A DNA stretch of 47,415 bases from Cylindrobasidium torrendii FP15055 ss-10 (Eukaryota; Basidiomycota; Agaricomycetes; Agaricales; Physalacriaceae), in NCBI GenBank assembly GCA_000934385.1, contig KN880616.1:1-47415 (forward strand), in the 5' to 3' direction. Within the stretch, counting starts at the first letter, position 1, and each line of letters begins with the position of its first letter. The notes under the pieces are model-generated. The model saw only the letters and a program-made list of their open reading frames with translations. It did not search any database and was not told the origin of the DNA. Below are positions 10,145 to 20,829 of this stretch, one piece after another. The translations under genes were made by a program, and so were the position numbers.

Positions 10145-10558
10145 AATCTAGATGTAGAATATCAATATCATGGCATATGCATATAGACGAGTTCAAAATT
10201 GCGCGTCGACTAGGGTTGAGCCAGTACTAGAGTCGAAGCTATGGGATGAACAACAAACTCAAATAAGCGTCCGTTCAGCTCAAACTGCATTTTTGGGGGC
10301 GGATATTGCCGCAAAAACGCAGGCCAGCCTCAGAGGCTTTCATTCGACCAATAACTGGCTGTCTGCGTAGGGTGCTCCGGAGCTTTGGCAATACCACGCC
10401 GGTAAAATTGTGCTGTGTTTAACCAGCATTACCCAGCCCATAGTTGATGTTGGTAACCCTTGTCGGAAGTGCCGGTGATTAGTCACCAAGAACAATGGCC
10501 TGCATATAAATCCATGATATGCATTCATCCAAACCACCTCTTTCTAAACGATTCAATC
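10145..10558. other. intergenic between tandem ABM-like genes
   Basis: Spacer between the duplicates, AT-rich, with a TATA box near its end (10505-10510). No gene seen. Confidence 0.5.
10505..10510 (+). promoter_or_regulatory. putative TATA box of ABM-like copy 2
   Basis: TATAAA lies 49-54 nt upstream of the ATG at 10559. Copy 1 has no comparably placed TATA box, so the duplicates may be regulated differently. Confidence 0.5.
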
Positions 10559-11023
10559 ATGACGAAACCTGAATATCTCATCCTCAACGTGCACATCGTC
10601 GTTCGTCCCGCAGATCTCGAAAAGTTCTGGAAAGGGCTCGAGATTTCCGCTAGCCGTGTCATCGAGGAGAAGGAATGCACGCTCTTCGAGATATCGTATC
10701 TGGAGAACAAAGAGAAAGACCAAGTCGACATCTATCTTTATGAGGCCTGGACGTGCACTGTGGAGTGGTTCAATGAGGTGAGCATTTATCTGGACCCTTC
10801 GTACAGTCGTTAATTTGGTGTGTTCATCACTGTTAGGTCCAGATGAACAAGCCCTACTACAAGCCATATCTGGAGGCGACGGAGAAGTTGTGGAAGCGCC
10901 CGCGTACGTTGACACACGCGCCCTGATAAGAGCCTGACAGTAGCTTTCACAGGCGAAATGACAATATCCAAGCGATTCCCTGGCAAAACCCATCTCAAGC
11001 AAACCCATTTCGTCAAGGAGTAG
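10559..11023 (+). CDS. small ABM-like (dimeric alpha/beta-barrel) protein, copy 2
   Basis: Exons are 10559-10777, 10837-10903 and 10953-11023 (118 aa). It is a paralogue of the preceding gene, roughly 60% identical by eye over exon 1. It shares EYL, ADLE-FWKG, ECTLFE, EAWT-TVEWF and the exon-2 block VQMNKPYYKPYLEAT. Exon 1 (219 nt) and exon 2 (67 nt) have exactly the same length as in copy 1, and both introns interrupt the same codons. The C-terminal strand is TISKRFPGKTHLKQTHFVKE. The C-terminal halves diverge most, which may reflect different ligands or simple drift. The function is inferred from the ABM-like fold only. Confidence 0.65.
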
Positions 11024-11109
11024 TCAACATTGAATATATAGCTGATCCGGAGGAAAAGAATGAAAGCTACATTTTTGGAGTTCGCAGAGAGTATGCGCTG
11101 TTTGACCTG

Positions 11110-12007
11110 CTAAGCCGAAGATGGGATGTCGAGCAGACCATCGCGTGTATCCTCAATCTTGGAGAAGTATTTGGGCAGGATGAATCCTTCCTCATTTCCT
11201 TCACTGAGGATCACTCCGTTATCTGAGAGGAAGAATTTGAGACCATCGTTCAACGCCTTTTGGATGTCGATCCAGATCCGGACGGTGCAGTTCTTGCGCA
11301 TTCCTACATCATAGCTTAGGATCTGTTGCCTGGGGAGGATAAGAACATACCGCTGACAGCGTCAAGGCCTTGAGCGAGATGAATGTGGTTACGTCTCATC
11401 TTGGATAGACCCTGGGATGCTTTCGAACATGGTCAACGCGAGTAGCGTATCGGTGCTTAGTTGACACACATATGTGTTCCCAAGCTTTGCGATCTGTTCC
11501 GTGCACGGCTGTTCCTGTGGGAATATCGGACACAGCAAGGATGGGATTAAGGGTTAATTGGACTGTCTGTAACACCCATTAGCCCAAGGTTGAGGACGAT
11601 GTCGATGGAACGCACCTTCATTGAGTGGCCTTGATTCGCCCTAACGAACCATTTCTCGCCTTCAGCGACCAGCGTATATCTCTGCTTTGCGTCCGATTTA
11701 ACTATTTCTTGCAAAGCCTCGACTGTGAGCGTTGTGAGCTTCGGATTCTTGCGCTACTGCCATCATAGATCAGCCCTCTTACACATTGGCGTCCAATTAT
11801 ACAACGCACCAGGTCTTCAAATTCAACAAAGCCATCATCTCGCATCGGTACGCCCTCCTTCTCTGCCCCATGTCGCAGAATATACGAAAGTGTTTTCGAC
11901 AGACGGACTGCCGGTGAGTCACTTGGTAGCCCACGCATTTTGGACGACGGCGCGTTCTTTCTGCGATTGTCTCCTCCTTTTTTGGGTTCTTGGGTTGTAG
12001 ATGCCAT
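11110..12007 (-). CDS. TPT1: tRNA 2'-phosphotransferase
   Basis: Exons are 12007-11810, 11753-11616, 11566-11470, 11419-11351 and 11303-11110 (231 aa; yeast Tpt1 is 230 aa). The enzyme transfers the 2'-phosphate left at the tRNA splice junction to NAD+, the last step of fungal tRNA splicing. The KptA-type residues are visible: R45 and H46 in SYILRHGAEKEG, R104 in FVRANQGHS and R170 in GMRKNC. TAVHGTDRKAW and MRRNHIHLAQGL are family hallmarks, as is the C-terminal GNEEGFILPKYF. The start MASTTQEPKK was chosen because it gives the usual length; an in-frame ATG at 12088 would add 27 residues. All four junctions keep the motif order unbroken. Confidence 0.95.
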
Positions 12008-12326
12008 GCTTTCTACAGCGCGAGATGGAGATGACGAAGAGAGGTTGAAGTAGCTGCTGCCTGCGGCAACTTGGAACGTTGATCCCATCGCTGATGCGAA
12101 CAAAACTTTCGACCTTTCATTTTGACCATGACCACCTTGATATCTCTCTTTCATGGAACTCCTAGGGCATACATATCGAGGCAAATATGTACACCTCCGA
12201 GCTGGCCTGAACGAAACTATGGATCGTTTACAAGAACAACACAAATCTATTCAATGCTGGAAATAATATACAGATGCGTGAAATCCAGGAGGGATGCTAT
12301 TTTGGCGTCAGTGGTTCGTTAAATAC
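12008..12326. other. intergenic
   Basis: This is the 5' flank of TPT1 and the 3' flank of the sugar transporter. The TPT1 frame remains open upstream to about 12244, but nothing there looks conserved. Confidence 0.5.
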
Positions 12327-14220
12327 TTATACAACTTGAATCGTGGCGGGATCCTTCTTCATTCCACCGGACTCTTCTTCTGAGACAGACTGCATATCAG
12401 CCAAGTCCGCCTGGAGAAGCTCCTGCACTGATGGTACACGCTTTCCACCCAAAAACAGCCTCCCAAGCGGCGCGTCCTGCACCGACCTCACCACAACGTC
12501 CCTCTCGAACAAATACTTGATTTCCTCCAGTGCGTACCCAGACGTCTCCGGCAGGAAGAAGTATGTCCAAAGTGTCATAATCACGCACATCATCCCAAAG
12601 AGCAGGAATGTCCCGTATTTGATGTTCGCCAGCATAATCGGCGTGAGTTTGGAAATGATGAATGAGAATAGCCAGTTGACGCCGATGGCGAGTGAGATGG
12701 CCACTGTTCGGAGGTGGTTGGGTGCGACCTCGCCGGCGACGACCCATGGGAGGGGCCCAAACCCAATGCAGTAGGCTATCGCGTAGAGGTATACGGCGAC
12801 GATGGAAACGTAGCTTGCGGCAACAACGGTACCACTGGTGTGGATGGCACTGTATCCTGCAATCCACAGCATTGTCGCTGCTTGCCCAGATCCACCGATG
12901 AGAAGGCAGCGTTTGCGTCCGATACCCTCGACAGCGAATGCGAGCACTGTGGCTACCGCGACAACCTTGACCACACCATAGATTCCTGAGAAGGGTCAGT
13001 CCGCTGGTCTAGCAAGGTGCCAAGCAAACTAACCGGTCGCGAACAGCCCAGAGTTTGTCCCAGTGATCCCCAAACTCGCAAAAATCTCAGGACTGAAGTA
13101 GTTGATGGCGTTCGTGCCAGTCCATTGCTGCCAGAACATCACGAGCGAGGGAATGAAGCAACGAAGCGCGGTCCCGCGAGACGCGCCCATCATCCGGAAT
13201 TGCTTCCACACTGGAATTTCCTGTTTGCCTGCGAAGTCTGCTTTGATCTCGTCGACGGTGTGCTGGATCAATGGGTCCTCAGGTGTCCTTCTGGTGACCC
13301 ACGCCAAATTGCGAGCGGCAATATCATCTTTGCCGTGCTCAACGAGCCACCGTGGGGATTCAGGTTGGAAGCACATCGCGATAGTGAAGAGAACGCCAGG
13401 AATCATCCTTCTCATGGGTTAGCTTATCTTTCTCCATACTAAAGCAATTCTTGGACGCACTGGACAATGAAGGGCACCCGCCATTGCATATCTCCGTACT
13501 TGAAATCCTTCTGCGTACTGTAATTCACCCAGACTGGAGACTGGTTAGCACCTGCCGCTGGGCCAGAGAGAAAGACGCACAGCTCAACATAATCCCAATA
13601 TTGTTGGCAAGTTGGATCATACCCGTGCAGCGTCCACGGATAACTTTCGGTACAGACTCGGATACGTATCCCGGAACAAGCGCAGAGACCATTCCAACAC
13701 CAACGCCTCCGAGGAAGCGGCCGAAATAGAGCACACTGAGGCCAACCGACTGGCTGCTTCCCAATCCAACGATGCTCTGCACAAGACTGCCGACGAGGTA
13801 TATCAACCCGGACGCAATCAGACATGGCTTGCGCCCAAATTTGCCGGAGAAGTAGCCCATCGCGAGGGCACCGAAGCTAGGTAAAGAAGTCAGCATTTCG
13901 AACCATTCCAGGTTATAGACGGCAAAAGCGTACAAGCATCCGCCTTGCAACACGGCGACGATATTCCCATTGAGGTCTGCGCGTTTTCCTGCCGACATCT
14001 TGTCCAAGCCAAAATGCTTCTGGAACGCGGGCATGGAGAGGACGCCGCCGATGAGGCCACTACGGGGGATAGACTAGTCAAAATGCGAGTCCTTGCCGTC
14101 GTGCAAAATCAGTACGCACATATCCCAGCCATAGAATATGCTCCCCATACAGGCGGATAGCGCCAGCAGGTACGCATTGCGGTACTCTGAGAGCTGCTGC
14201 AGCTGATCCTTGAGTGCCAT
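12327..14220 (-). CDS. MFS sugar porter, 12 membrane segments
   Basis: Exons are 14220-14120, 14059-13934, 13876-13581, 13533-13461, 13407-13034 and 12985-12327 (542 aa). Sugar-porter signatures are present: an N-terminal helix ending YGWDIGLIGGV, GYFSGKFGRKP between TM2 and TM3, GRFLGGVGVGM and VPGYVSESVPKVIRGR. Also present are PESPRWLVEHGK, the TM7 motif WQQWTGTNAINYFSP, and PLPWVVAGEVAPNHLR, followed by the C-terminal FLPETSGYALEEI (PETKG-like). It should import hexoses or related sugars by proton symport at the plasma membrane; the substrate cannot be read from sequence. Exon 5 has a GAGAAG tandem acceptor (13407 or 13410). A TATAAAA box lies 67-73 nt upstream, fitting an inducible gene. 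Confidence 0.93.
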
Positions 14221-15225
14221 GGTCGACGTCGTGCTTGAGGGAAAGACACGAAGGAGCTGATCTTTGCAAGTACAATGCGTTCCATGTTTTATACGTCGGA
14301 AAGTTCAAAACGGGTAGGGCCTCATGACTACTGAGATCATGAATGAATTCAAAGAACGACTGCAGCCTTGTAGGCAATTGAGAGAGGCACACGCTGATGC
14401 GGGGTAGGGCGGTCCGGGGCAGGCACCGGGAGATCGTTATTGCTGTCCAACTGCCCGATTGAGGGTCAGACATTTTCCATTGTTCAATCAACATTTTAAC
14501 TTTGAGGTTCGACTAAATGTCATTGTTTCGGACACTCACTGGGACAAGGACAGTAGGTCAAGTGCTTCATGGTTTAAATCACACTATCATCCATGTTATG
14601 GGTAAAAATCATTCGATACATGGTTATATGCACCATACTTCGCATCCCCCGACTAATCGTCCGCACGTAGAGTAACCAAACGGGCGACCTCGCACTCGTA
14701 AAAGTAAGTATGCCCCCGGCATTCATGGTAGGTCCGCAGACTACTCGAAATAATTCAAGAAAAACGACGACATAGCACAAGTATCGACAGCGAACGCTCC
14801 TTCGACATAAATATTTAAAGTTACACAGAAGAGTAGAAGGAAAGGGAATATAAATGGGCATAGTGGAGAAAGGTAGAAAGAAATGGGCGCCAACGCGCAG
14901 ACAAAAGAACCCAGATGTAGAGGAAATGCATATGGTCCGTCACCCATTTGAGAGCGCGACAAAGGTCGGGATGCACCGAGTCCATTGTATCATCAGTCAC
15001 TGGATTCGTCAGGTCGTGAACACGGAGCCTGAATAGATATCTTGCTGTCGATAACAGTACAGTTGCGTGCAGGTGTAGGAGAATAATGGATGTGCAGTGT
15101 CGTCTGGTGATGTTACAGCTTGAGGAGGTCCGTTGGAATTGATACAACACATAGCAGGTTAAGGTCGGCTGGCAGCGAGTCTAGATTACCAGCCAGCGAA
15201 TAAATAGCGCGACTGGGCGAGTGTA
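14221..15225. other. intergenic, ~1 kb
   Basis: This is the sugar transporter promoter, with a TATA box at 14287-14293, and the 3' flank of the Whi5/Nrm1-like gene. ORFs of up to about 138 codons cross the region, but they have no family features and no consistent codon pattern. Confidence 0.5.
14287..14293 (-). promoter_or_regulatory. putative TATA box of the sugar transporter
   Basis: The minus strand reads CGTATAAAAC, 67-73 nt upstream of the ATG at 14220. Confidence 0.55.
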
Positions 15226-16998
15226 TCAACTCTTGAGCAGGTCGATACCTGCACCCAGCCCGCGCTCCTCTGGGCGCTTGGAAACTCCCATACGCGCCAT
15301 TTGCTCCGCCTCAAACAACTTGCGCCCCACGTCTGCACGAAGACCGGGGTTTCCCTTGTTCTGCCCAGGGAGCGCATGTGGAGCACGTGATGGCGACGGC
15401 GAGGCGTTGATAAAATCGTTGAAGTCATATCCGGCCCTTGATGAGGTGTCTGCGGCCTCATAAGATTGACGCAGCCCAGACGGGCTCGCCGGGACTGTCG
15501 AGCTGGCTGCGGGGGGCTGCGGAAGAGGTGGCGGTGGCAGCAGCTGGGCGTCGGTGAGAGGCTGAGAGGACGGGTCTTCCTCGGATTCAGAGTCGCGCGG
15601 GCCACCCATGTCGCTACCAATGCTAGATATGCTGGAAGTGAACGAGCTATCTTGGTTGCGCGCCAGAGCTCGATTGCGGCCTCCGCTATTCATGGGCGTG
15701 CTCGATTCGCTGGACGAAGCAGGAAAGAGGACGCGACCTTTGGCGCGCGAGGCCACGTTGTTCCCACCCAATGCACGGAACGCAGCCTCATCGAGGCTGT
15801 TGTTGTTCCCCTTACGTGCCGGAGATGGCGATGTGGCTAGGAAAAGCATGAGATCGGCAGCTTCGTTATCTGTCGGGGCAGGCCGTGGACTATTCGATTG
15901 CTGGGGAGTGGCTACATGCGACCCAGGCGTCGTTGGCCGATGTTGAGAAGGCCCGGGCAGAGGGGAGCGTGGCGGTAGCGGCTGGGCTGCGGTCACGGGT
16001 AAACTGCGTGTGGATGATTGTGGTGGGTATCGCGGGTATGCATTGCTCGAGCCAGCCTCAGACCCGTCAAAGCTAGAGCGAGGAGATGGCGCATTTCCAG
16101 GCTGCCGGTGGTTCATCAGAAGGGACGTGAGCGCCTGTGCGGCTTGCATATCCTCATCACCGCCGTCACCTGCTTTGGAAGCGCGGCCCTTGCCCTTCTT
16201 GTTGCGCGAAGAGCCTGGTGACTGCGTGGTTTTCGAGTGAGGACGTTCTACGGCCGTCCTGACAGGACCTGGCGCGTTGTGAGGGGTATATGCCGGGCGC
16301 GCTGAAGGCGCCAGAGGAGGGTCATGTGCATTTAGGATGGTCCGTGCTTGTTGTTGCGGCGGCGGCGCCAAGATAGAGGTGAATAGTGTCTGTCCACCCA
16401 CTGGAGTTGGACGTGCCGGGGCACCAAGGTCGCCGGAGCTCGAGTAGAATGACGAAGAACCCGTGCCGGACCTGCGAAGGGGGCTCGCAGCTCCTGAAAA
16501 ACTGCCAGCACTGCTCGCCGCGCCAGGTTTCCTTCGTGGAGCGACAATGCGGCTGAATGTGGTCGCACTACCTGGCACACTGGAGCCAAGGTCTGGCTCG
16601 CGGGAGGTGGCGTAGCGAGCGAGGGCAGGGTTTTTACCAGACGCGATGTTGAGTCTCTTCCGCAAAGCATGCGTGAACTGGAGATAGAACAAGGTCAGTA
16701 AGGCGTTCAAAATGTGTACTGATCTGTATGGAAGGGAAAGACGCGATTGTGTCGGCAATAGCGGCTGATGGCGCGCGCTGGCGTGATAGGGGGAACCATG
16801 GGCGACGCGTCGCGAGAGAGAAGTACTCACATTCGAAAGTTCTGCTCTTGCCACTAGCTTTTGCACTGACTTTTTATGGTCAGTTCCCTCGGATAATTGG
16901 CCTGGGACGCCTGGTGTCGCTTGAGATGGCCCCGATACGTGTGGAATGTAGGCCATGGGCGGTGACGGGGACGTGGCTGAGGACGTGGGAGTCGCCAT
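15226..16998 (-). CDS. Whi5/Nrm1-like G1/S transcriptional repressor
   Basis: Exons are 16998-16831 and 16677-15226 (539 aa). The protein is mostly disordered, rich in Ser, Pro and SP/TP sites. Three islands stand out. FTHALRKRLNIASGK (57-71) resembles the opening helix of the Whi5/Nrm1 domain. MQAAQALTSLLMNHR lies at 233-247. The block around ADLMLFLATSPSPAR (330-344) resembles the GTB segment that binds SBF/MBF. A final helix VGRKLFEAEQMARMG follows near the C-terminus. Fungal Whi5 and Nrm1 hold G1/S genes off until CDK phosphorylation; the many SP sites fit that. The 153-nt intron is a multiple of three and has no in-frame stop, so its retention would give 590 aa. The family call rests on short motifs, so it is moderate. 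Confidence 0.75.
   Translation of the reverse strand: MATPTSSATSPSPPMAYIPHVSGPSQATPGVPGQLSEGTDHKKSVQKLVARAELSNVSTSLSRRVAHGSPYHASARHQPLLPTQSRLSLPYRSVHILNALLTLFYLQFTHALRKRLNIASGKNPALARYATSREPDLGSSVPGSATTFSRIVAPRRKPGAASSAGSFSGAASPLRRSGTGSSSFYSSSGDLGAPARPTPVGGQTLFTSILAPPPQQQARTILNAHDPPLAPSARPAYTPHNAPGPVRTAVERPHSKTTQSPGSSRNKKGKGRASKAGDGGDEDMQAAQALTSLLMNHRQPGNAPSPRSSFDGSEAGSSNAYPRYPPQSSTRSLPVTAAQPLPPRSPLPGPSQHRPTTPGSHVATPQQSNSPRPAPTDNEAADLMLFLATSPSPARKGNNNSLDEAAFRALGGNNVASRAKGRVLFPASSSESSTPMNSGGRNRALARNQDSSFTSSISSIGSDMGGPRDSESEEDPSSQPLTDAQLLPPPPLPQPPAASSTVPASPSGLRQSYEAADTSSRAGYDFNDFINASPSPSRAPHALPGQNKGNPGLRADVGRKLFEAEQMARMGVSKRPEERGLGAGIDLLKS
16805..16810. promoter_or_regulatory. possible MCB (ACGCGT) site in intron of the Whi5/Nrm1-like gene
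   Basis: ACGCGT occurs inside the intron, and a second copy lies at 17001-17006 just upstream of the ATG. MCB is the MBF-binding site in yeasts. A 6-mer is expected about eleven times by chance in this window, so the support is weak. Confidence 0.25.
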
Positions 16999-17000
16999 GA

Positions 17001-17006
17001 ACGCGT
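17001..17006. promoter_or_regulatory. possible MCB (ACGCGT) site at the start of the Whi5/Nrm1-like gene
   Basis: ACGCGTCA begins 2 bp upstream of the ATG. Yeast NRM1 is itself an MBF target with such sites, so autoregulation is possible, but the position is very close to the start codon. Confidence 0.25.
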
Positions 17007-17232
17007 CAACTCCAGAGAGTTCGACGAAGAGAGCCGCTGGTAGTGATGGACGACGCCGGGAAAGGGGTGCTCAAAAATGGCTGCTGGGGGTCGCGTTTGA
17101 GAAACGATCTCACAGCCAACGTCGCGTATCGGCAAATTCCGACGGCTCCCGATCAGTAGAGATGGCTGACAAATCACACGAACCGTCATGTGCCACAGTC
17201 ACGGTTGGTAAGATTAAGGTACATCCTGAGAA

Positions 17233-18723
17233 TTAACCATTTAAAATGTAAAGATTCGACCCTCCAGTTTCTGTCACATTGGCGCTTTCAGTCAACTCGT
17301 CCCAGTACCAGCGCGGCAGAAATCCAACACGATCTTCTTTGCCCACGACCTCCTCCACGAGGGTCTCGTCCAATTTCACGAGTCGCACTCCGTTCCCCGG
17401 AACAAATTTCACTCGCCATACGGTTCCTTTCTCCTCAACCACACTTTCCTTCAAGAAGGAAATGAACTGGCAGCCCCAGTCCAGACACATTGATGGGTCC
17501 CATGCGCCCGCCTTCCCTCGTACCAGTCGCGGCAGTTGGGTAGTCTTGAACGACTGGACTTCCTTCACTTCACCTCTTGGTGTTCGAAATCCAACCACGA
17601 TTTCCTTATCGAGTGCGGTTATCGATGAGATAGGCTTTGGGATTCTGTACCTTGATAACTCACCGGGACACCCAGCAGGAACGATTGAAAGTAAAATTTG
17701 AGCAATTTTCTACAAGAAAATTAGTATGTGCATCGCGGGGAAAGACTGTTATACTTCTCAAATCTCGCATTGTCTTGAGCGCTTCGGATTGTCATGCTTG
17801 TCTTCAACTCAACGAACGAGTCAGTGGTCCCGGTATATTTCTCTGCGTTCGAGTTTAGGGCGCGACTACCGTTTAATGAGCAATGCATACCTCGCACGCA
17901 GTCGACCTCTCCCCCGATGAGCAGGCGTGTGTCGCCGAGCTTGGTTCGGACAACACTACACCACTGGACGTTTGTGTCGACGTCACCTCCCCAACAAGGA
18001 GGTTCAGCCGATGTGCTGGTCTGCCCTCGATATGGCGTATCCGAAGTTCCGTACGACTCAAAGGCATATCCATAGTACATTTGTGTGCGATGCCGAGGCT
18101 CAATATTGTTTCTAGCAACAAGCAGTATCAGTTGCCGCGTTCTTGGACTCTGCCATGGAACGCACTTCTCTTCCACCTTTTCATCCGATGTGTGCTCTTC
18201 CAGATACAGCGTTCCGTGTTCAAGCATTACATTCAACTCCCATCCATCGCGTTCCTCATACGGAGATGTGAGAATCCTACGCAGCGTGTTAGCGTGCGTC
18301 TCAGCATCTACGCGACGCGACATACTTGGTCATGACACCGCGCCACGACACTACCCCGACATCCGCAAGGTTCACTTTGTTATCCTTTTTCGCACGGCTA
18401 AATGCCGTTAATAGACCATCAAGGCGGCCCTTCTCTTCGGGGCGCCGAACCCAGCGATTATAGCCATATGAGAGTTGTGCTCCAATTGGCGGGGCAGCAT
18501 AGTATCTCATGGAAGAGTTGTCAAACCTGAGAGCCCTACTCTTGTCATATGAGAAAGATGAAATGGGCATGGGCTTTTGGAACGGAGGAGGAGGCCGTAA
18601 AAATGTCACTTTCGTGTTGGGAAAAGGCAATTCCGCGCCAGACTCTGGGTCCAAACGACGAGTCTTGGCCGGAGGACCATCTACCAGCTCTTTGGGGGAT
18701 TGTGAGAGCGCACGCTTGGGCAT
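17233..18723 (-). CDS. RAI1: RAI1/DXO-family decapping and pyrophosphohydrolase protein
   Basis: Exons are 18723-18326, 18276-17755, 17709-17664 and 17604-17233 (445 aa). RAI1/DXO proteins remove incomplete 5' caps or 5' triphosphates; fungal Rai1 also stabilises the Rat1 5'-3' exonuclease in the nucleus. The metal-binding motifs are present: IGGEVDCV with E256 and D258, and FVELKTS with E289 and K291. These are followed by KKLLKFYFQSFLLGVPEIVV and GFRTPRGEV, which are typical of the fold. The N-terminus MPKRALSQSPKE and PAKTRRLDP looks like a nuclear signal. The start at 18723 was preferred because 20 upstream in-frame residues look like leader. The 46-nt third exon is needed to rebuild the helix before GVPEIVVGF. 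Confidence 0.9.
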
Positions 18724-19491
18724 AATGGATGGAAATGGGCAGTAGCGCGATTGTGATGGTAGTCTGCAGCACAGGTTCGGCATTACCCGGCAGTGATCGC
18801 CACTGCTTCTTTCTATCTACCATGTCGCTATGTGCATATTTGCCCAACGCTGGAACCACGCTATATCTGCTGTTACGTTCGAATATTCAGTGAACCTGAT
18901 CCTGCCCAGGACTATTCTGGTCCTTTCCATGTAGCATTGAAAAGCGGGTTTAACAGAGTAGACAAGCACGAAACAGCCCTCGCTTCTGACTTTCTCCTGC
19001 CTTGAATGCCTCAACGAACCTCTCTTCTGGCCTAGAACCAAATAATTCAGGTAGAGCTTTACTCTCTGAACTTGGTAACATGTAAATCTGTTGCCTAGGC
19101 AGGGCGGCGGCAAACAAAGTGGCATGATGGTCTATGGCCCACCCTCTTCCACTTCACATGCTGCGGCTCGCATTTCCCCAGAGGTAGAGCGGTGTTGGTG
19201 TTGCAGAAGGGTGAGAAACAAGGGCCACGCCTGTGGCTACTTGGGCCTCAACAAAATACCTTTGTACAAATAACAACAGCTTTGTTCTTGCCCTTGATGA
19301 ACTGTAACGGTTCTGTGATCGTGCACGCCATCTTGACAACAGGACCTCTCAGCAGAAAAAGACCCTTCATAAACAATGCCGCTCATTCGTTTTCCTATAT
19401 GTAGGCCAGCTCATGCACACTACTCTACGTCCATTTTCTCTGTCGCTCTCTGTTTTCCGCACTTACTCTACATCTTCTATTTCAAATAATC
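18724..19491. other. divergent intergenic region
   Basis: This is the upstream region of RAI1 (-) and of the coiled-coil gene (+). Just before 19492 there is a pyrimidine-rich stretch (about 19430-19480), typical of fungal transcription-start regions. No gene is seen. Confidence 0.5.
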
Positions 19492-20436
19492 ATGTCCCCA
19501 CCCAATCGTTCGTCTCTCTATTGCTTGTATGACTTTCCGCTCATGCGATCTAACTACTTATTAGCTGGCGAAGAATTGCCCATGAAGATCGTACAGAAGC
19601 TTCACAAGCATTGCAACAACCGTCTGTTATGCCGCAAGCTCAACCCGCCGCAGGCCGTCGAGGGAACTTATGTTTGTGTTCATTGCAAGAAGGGCACGTA
19701 CAAAATCAGCGCTGCCGAAGCCGATCTAAGTGCAGAATGGGCACTCTTTTGTCGACGTCAAGAGCTAGACGCGTACAACCAGTCACTGAAGGAGGCACAC
19801 CGATTGGAGATGCGCCGGCGGCGCGTTGCACTGGATGTCGATGCTGCGGCCAGGGATGCTGCACGCCAGCAGCAGCAGCAGACCGCACGCCTTCTAGAGG
19901 ATCAAGCCAAACGAGAGGAGGAGCGCGAGCGGCGCCAGGAAGTACTCCAGCGCCAACGACAGGAATCGGAACGCATTCAGCAAGGAATCGCTAACCAGCG
20001 CCGCGAAGCGGAACGCAAGCATGCAGCCCAGCAGCAGCGTAAGCGTGCCGAGGCGGAGAGTAAGCGTGTTTTGGAAATGGAGAGGTTGCGTGTCCACCAT
20101 GACCATGTCATACGCTTGCACGAGGCAGAGGCCGCGCAGGAGCGCGAACGCCAGAGGGAGGCCGCACCTTCTCGGGGTAGTCTTGAGCGGCGCAAGGCTC
20201 AGCGTCGCTTGCCCAGTCCACAGTCCCCTCCGCCCGGCTTCGAGCACCAATCCGTGCGTGTCCATAACGATCCTGTATCATCCTCAAGTTCGTCGCGTGT
20301 CTACTCCCGCACCACTGTCGCACCTTTCACCGTGCATCGAGTTTCTTCCAAGGACGCTGCGGCGCCTTTGCCCGGTCATTTGAAACGCCCCGTCTTCCGT
20401 GGGCCGCCTCTATCTCGCGATCCTCAGGCATTTTGA
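19492..20436 (+). CDS. unrecognised coiled-coil protein with N-terminal Cys/His cluster
   Basis: One uninterrupted frame of 314 aa. I do not recognise the family. Residues about 38-66 contain HKHC, then LLC, then CVHC, giving C-x5-C-x16-C-x2-C and suggesting a zinc-binding knuckle. Residues about 90-235 form a long Arg/Glu/Gln/Ala-rich coiled coil with a short Gln run (QQQQQ). The C-terminus is Ser/Pro-rich and disordered, ending LSRDPQAF. The first 25 residues look different from the rest; a splice-like donor (GTATGA) and a CTAAC branch site sit there, but removing that piece breaks the frame. Starts at the second or third in-frame ATG are possible. A structural or nuclear scaffold role is only a guess. 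Confidence 0.6.
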   Translation: MSPPNRSSLYCLYDFPLMRSNYLLAGEELPMKIVQKLHKHCNNRLLCRKLNPPQAVEGTYVCVHCKKGTYKISAAEADLSAEWALFCRRQELDAYNQSLKEAHRLEMRRRRVALDVDAAARDAARQQQQQTARLLEDQAKREEERERRQEVLQRQRQESERIQQGIANQRREAERKHAAQQQRKRAEAESKRVLEMERLRVHHDHVIRLHEAEAAQERERQREAAPSRGSLERRKAQRRLPSPQSPPPGFEHQSVRVHNDPVSSSSSSRVYSRTTVAPFTVHRVSSKDAAAPLPGHLKRPVFRGPPLSRDPQAF

Positions 20437-20829
20437 ATAATGCTTTGACATAACTATTCTGCTCACTTTGCTCTTGACATCTCCCGCTAATAGGTTTGAC
20501 ACCCCATTTTATCGTATACATATCCGACGTTCTATCACATTCATCATCATACACTCGCATAATGACCACCGTAGACACACTTGACGTACCTGTATCCTAG
20601 TAATAGAAGCGCAATGCGCTTGACTGAAATGAACAACACGCCTTTGGCCTGATTTTGCACTGATTCAAGGCGTTCCCGATCGTAGGACACTCCTGGAGCA
20701 TGTTTGGGGAGCTCACCCTCAACCTTTCACACAGCTGGCATCCTCATGTTGATGCACAGCCTGCGTAGTATTTAGGACGGTGTGTGGGCTTCATTCCTCT
20801 ATCACTTATACCATCCACACACTTGACCC
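20437..20829. other. intergenic
   Basis: Spacer between the two coiled-coil genes. No gene or clear element seen. Confidence 0.5.

Noticed and set aside
19611..19994. 127-codon ORF in another frame of the coiled-coil gene
   Set aside because: It has Cys/Arg/Gly-rich shadow composition and ends inside the better frame.
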